Origin: an uncultured Acidimicrobiales bacterium
Lineage (GTDB): Bacteria; Actinomycetota; Acidimicrobiia; Acidimicrobiales; SHLQ01
Assembly: GCA_937969345.1 (NCBI GenBank)
Contig: CALBVK010000302.1
Span: forward strand, 1-35,420
Direction of reading: 5' to 3'
DNA: 35,420 nt
In this document: positions 34,638 through 35,420 of the stretch, one piece after another
Numbering within the stretch: position 1 is the first letter of the stretch
How the letters are laid out: each line of letters opens with the position of its first letter
The notes under the pieces: model-generated
Told to the model about the DNA's origin: nothing
Database searches by the model: none
The model's input: only the letters and a program-made list of their open reading frames with translations
Program-made: the position numbers and the translations under genes

Positions 34638-35420
34638 CTAGTACTTGCCCACTTGTGCGACGAAGCCGAGGCCATTGCTCGTGACGGCTGCGGTTTCGCC
34701 TGCGGCGACCCAGACAGCCTCGGTAGCGGCAATTGTGAGAGTGTCCGACGTGGTGGAGACGCTCGTGTCGCCTTGCGTGCCAATGACGACTGCTGGGCCG
34801 TCGATCTTCTGCGTGATCCCCGGCGCAACGCGCGTCAACGCGAACTCTGGGGCGGGGGAGACATAGGTGTTGCTCTCGATGGACACCGGCACGGCGTCGA
34901 GCGCCTGTGGAACGACGACATCGAGCAGTGCTGGCACGTCGATGTGCTTGCCGGTGAGGCCACCGCGAATCACGTTGTCGCAGTTGGCCATGATCTCCAC
35001 GCCGAGCCCACCGACGTACGCGTGCATGTTGCCCGCGTCGAGAAAGATCGCTTCACCTGGCTGAAGAAGTATTCGATTCAGCAGCGCAGCTACACCAATC
35101 CCTGGGTCGCCGGGGTAAATGATCGAAAGGCGGGTGAGGAGGTCGGCTTCGTTTGACCATTCAGGCTCGTCGTACACGTTCGCCCCCGCAACGATCGACT
35201 GAATCGTATCCTCGGCTGCGGCTGCGCCTTCAGGACCATTGGGGTCGAGCAAGTACCCGACCGCAGCGAGGTAGCCCTGCATGGCAAGAGTGTCGATGAA
35301 CGGTTGTGGGGCGCCTATTGCGGTGAGCAGCGAAACCGAAGCGTCGATCGAGCGAAAACCAACCAAGGCCTCGAATGGCGTGATCGCTGCAATGAGCTCG
35401 GGCTTGTGATTGGGGTCGCC
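34638..35420 (-). CDS. manA: mannose-6-phosphate isomerase class I, 5' end beyond the window
   Basis: Frame open to the right edge: GDPNHKPELIAAITPFEALVGFRSI...QPGEAIFLDAGNMHAYVGGLGVEIMANCDNVIRGGLTGKHIDV. Confidence 0.93.
   Translation of the reverse strand, partial: GDPNHKPELIAAITPFEALVGFRSIDASVSLLTAIGAPQPFIDTLAMQGYLAAVGYLLDPNGPEGAAAAEDTIQSIVAGANVYDEPEWSNEADLLTRLSIIYPGDPGIGVAALLNRILLQPGEAIFLDAGNMHAYVGGLGVEIMANCDNVIRGGLTGKHIDVPALLDVVVPQALDAVPVSIESNTYVSPAPEFALTRVAPGITQKIDGPAVVIGTQGDTSVSTTSDTLTIAATEAVWVAAGETAAVTSNGLGFVAQVGKY

Noticed and set aside
1-35420. CRISPR arrays, transposases, phage genes or toxin-antitoxin pairs
   Set aside because: None seen; no regularly spaced repeats or recombinase motifs in the ORFs provided.

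Overview
The window is a compact, GC-rich actinobacterial chromosomal segment. Mycothione reductase, a conservon, and a pgsA/gcvH/GarA-like/DUF151/MerR cluster suggest an Acidimicrobiia-like lineage (inference). It holds about 30 protein genes, one tRNA-Pro(GGG), and no CRISPR array or mobile element that I could see. Gene content is mostly housekeeping or signalling: ispH (partial), a DUF512 radical SAM protein, der, a SpoIIE-type phosphatase, a thiolase-like protein, a LigD-type polymerase, an amidase, a SRAP protein, DUF2079, HIT, pgsA-like, gcvH, an FHA/GarA-like protein, DUF151, MerR, an M15 peptidase lipoprotein, aroC, a four-gene conservon, mtr, a HIBADH-like dehydrogenase, HAD, a nucleotidyltransferase, a 5'-nucleotidase-like protein, YihY, AlkB, a saccharopine-dehydrogenase-like protein, an IPNS-like oxygenase, YqgE, an orphan histidine kinase, a ureohydrolase and manA (partial). 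I did not find a clear undescribed multi-gene system. The most interesting signals are regulatory and architectural: (i) a TANNNT hexamer lies 6-9 nt before the start codon of at least 18 genes, implying pervasive leaderless transcription; (ii) a near-perfect LexA/SOS box overlaps the promoter of an AlkB-like gene; (iii) mirrored TACGCT elements 7 bp apart lie in a 32-bp divergent gap; (iv) almost all convergent gene pairs have interlocked or overlapping stops; (v) there are palindromic operator candidates at the gcvH and merR promoters; (vi) a GarA-like FHA protein carries an N-terminal zinc ribbon.
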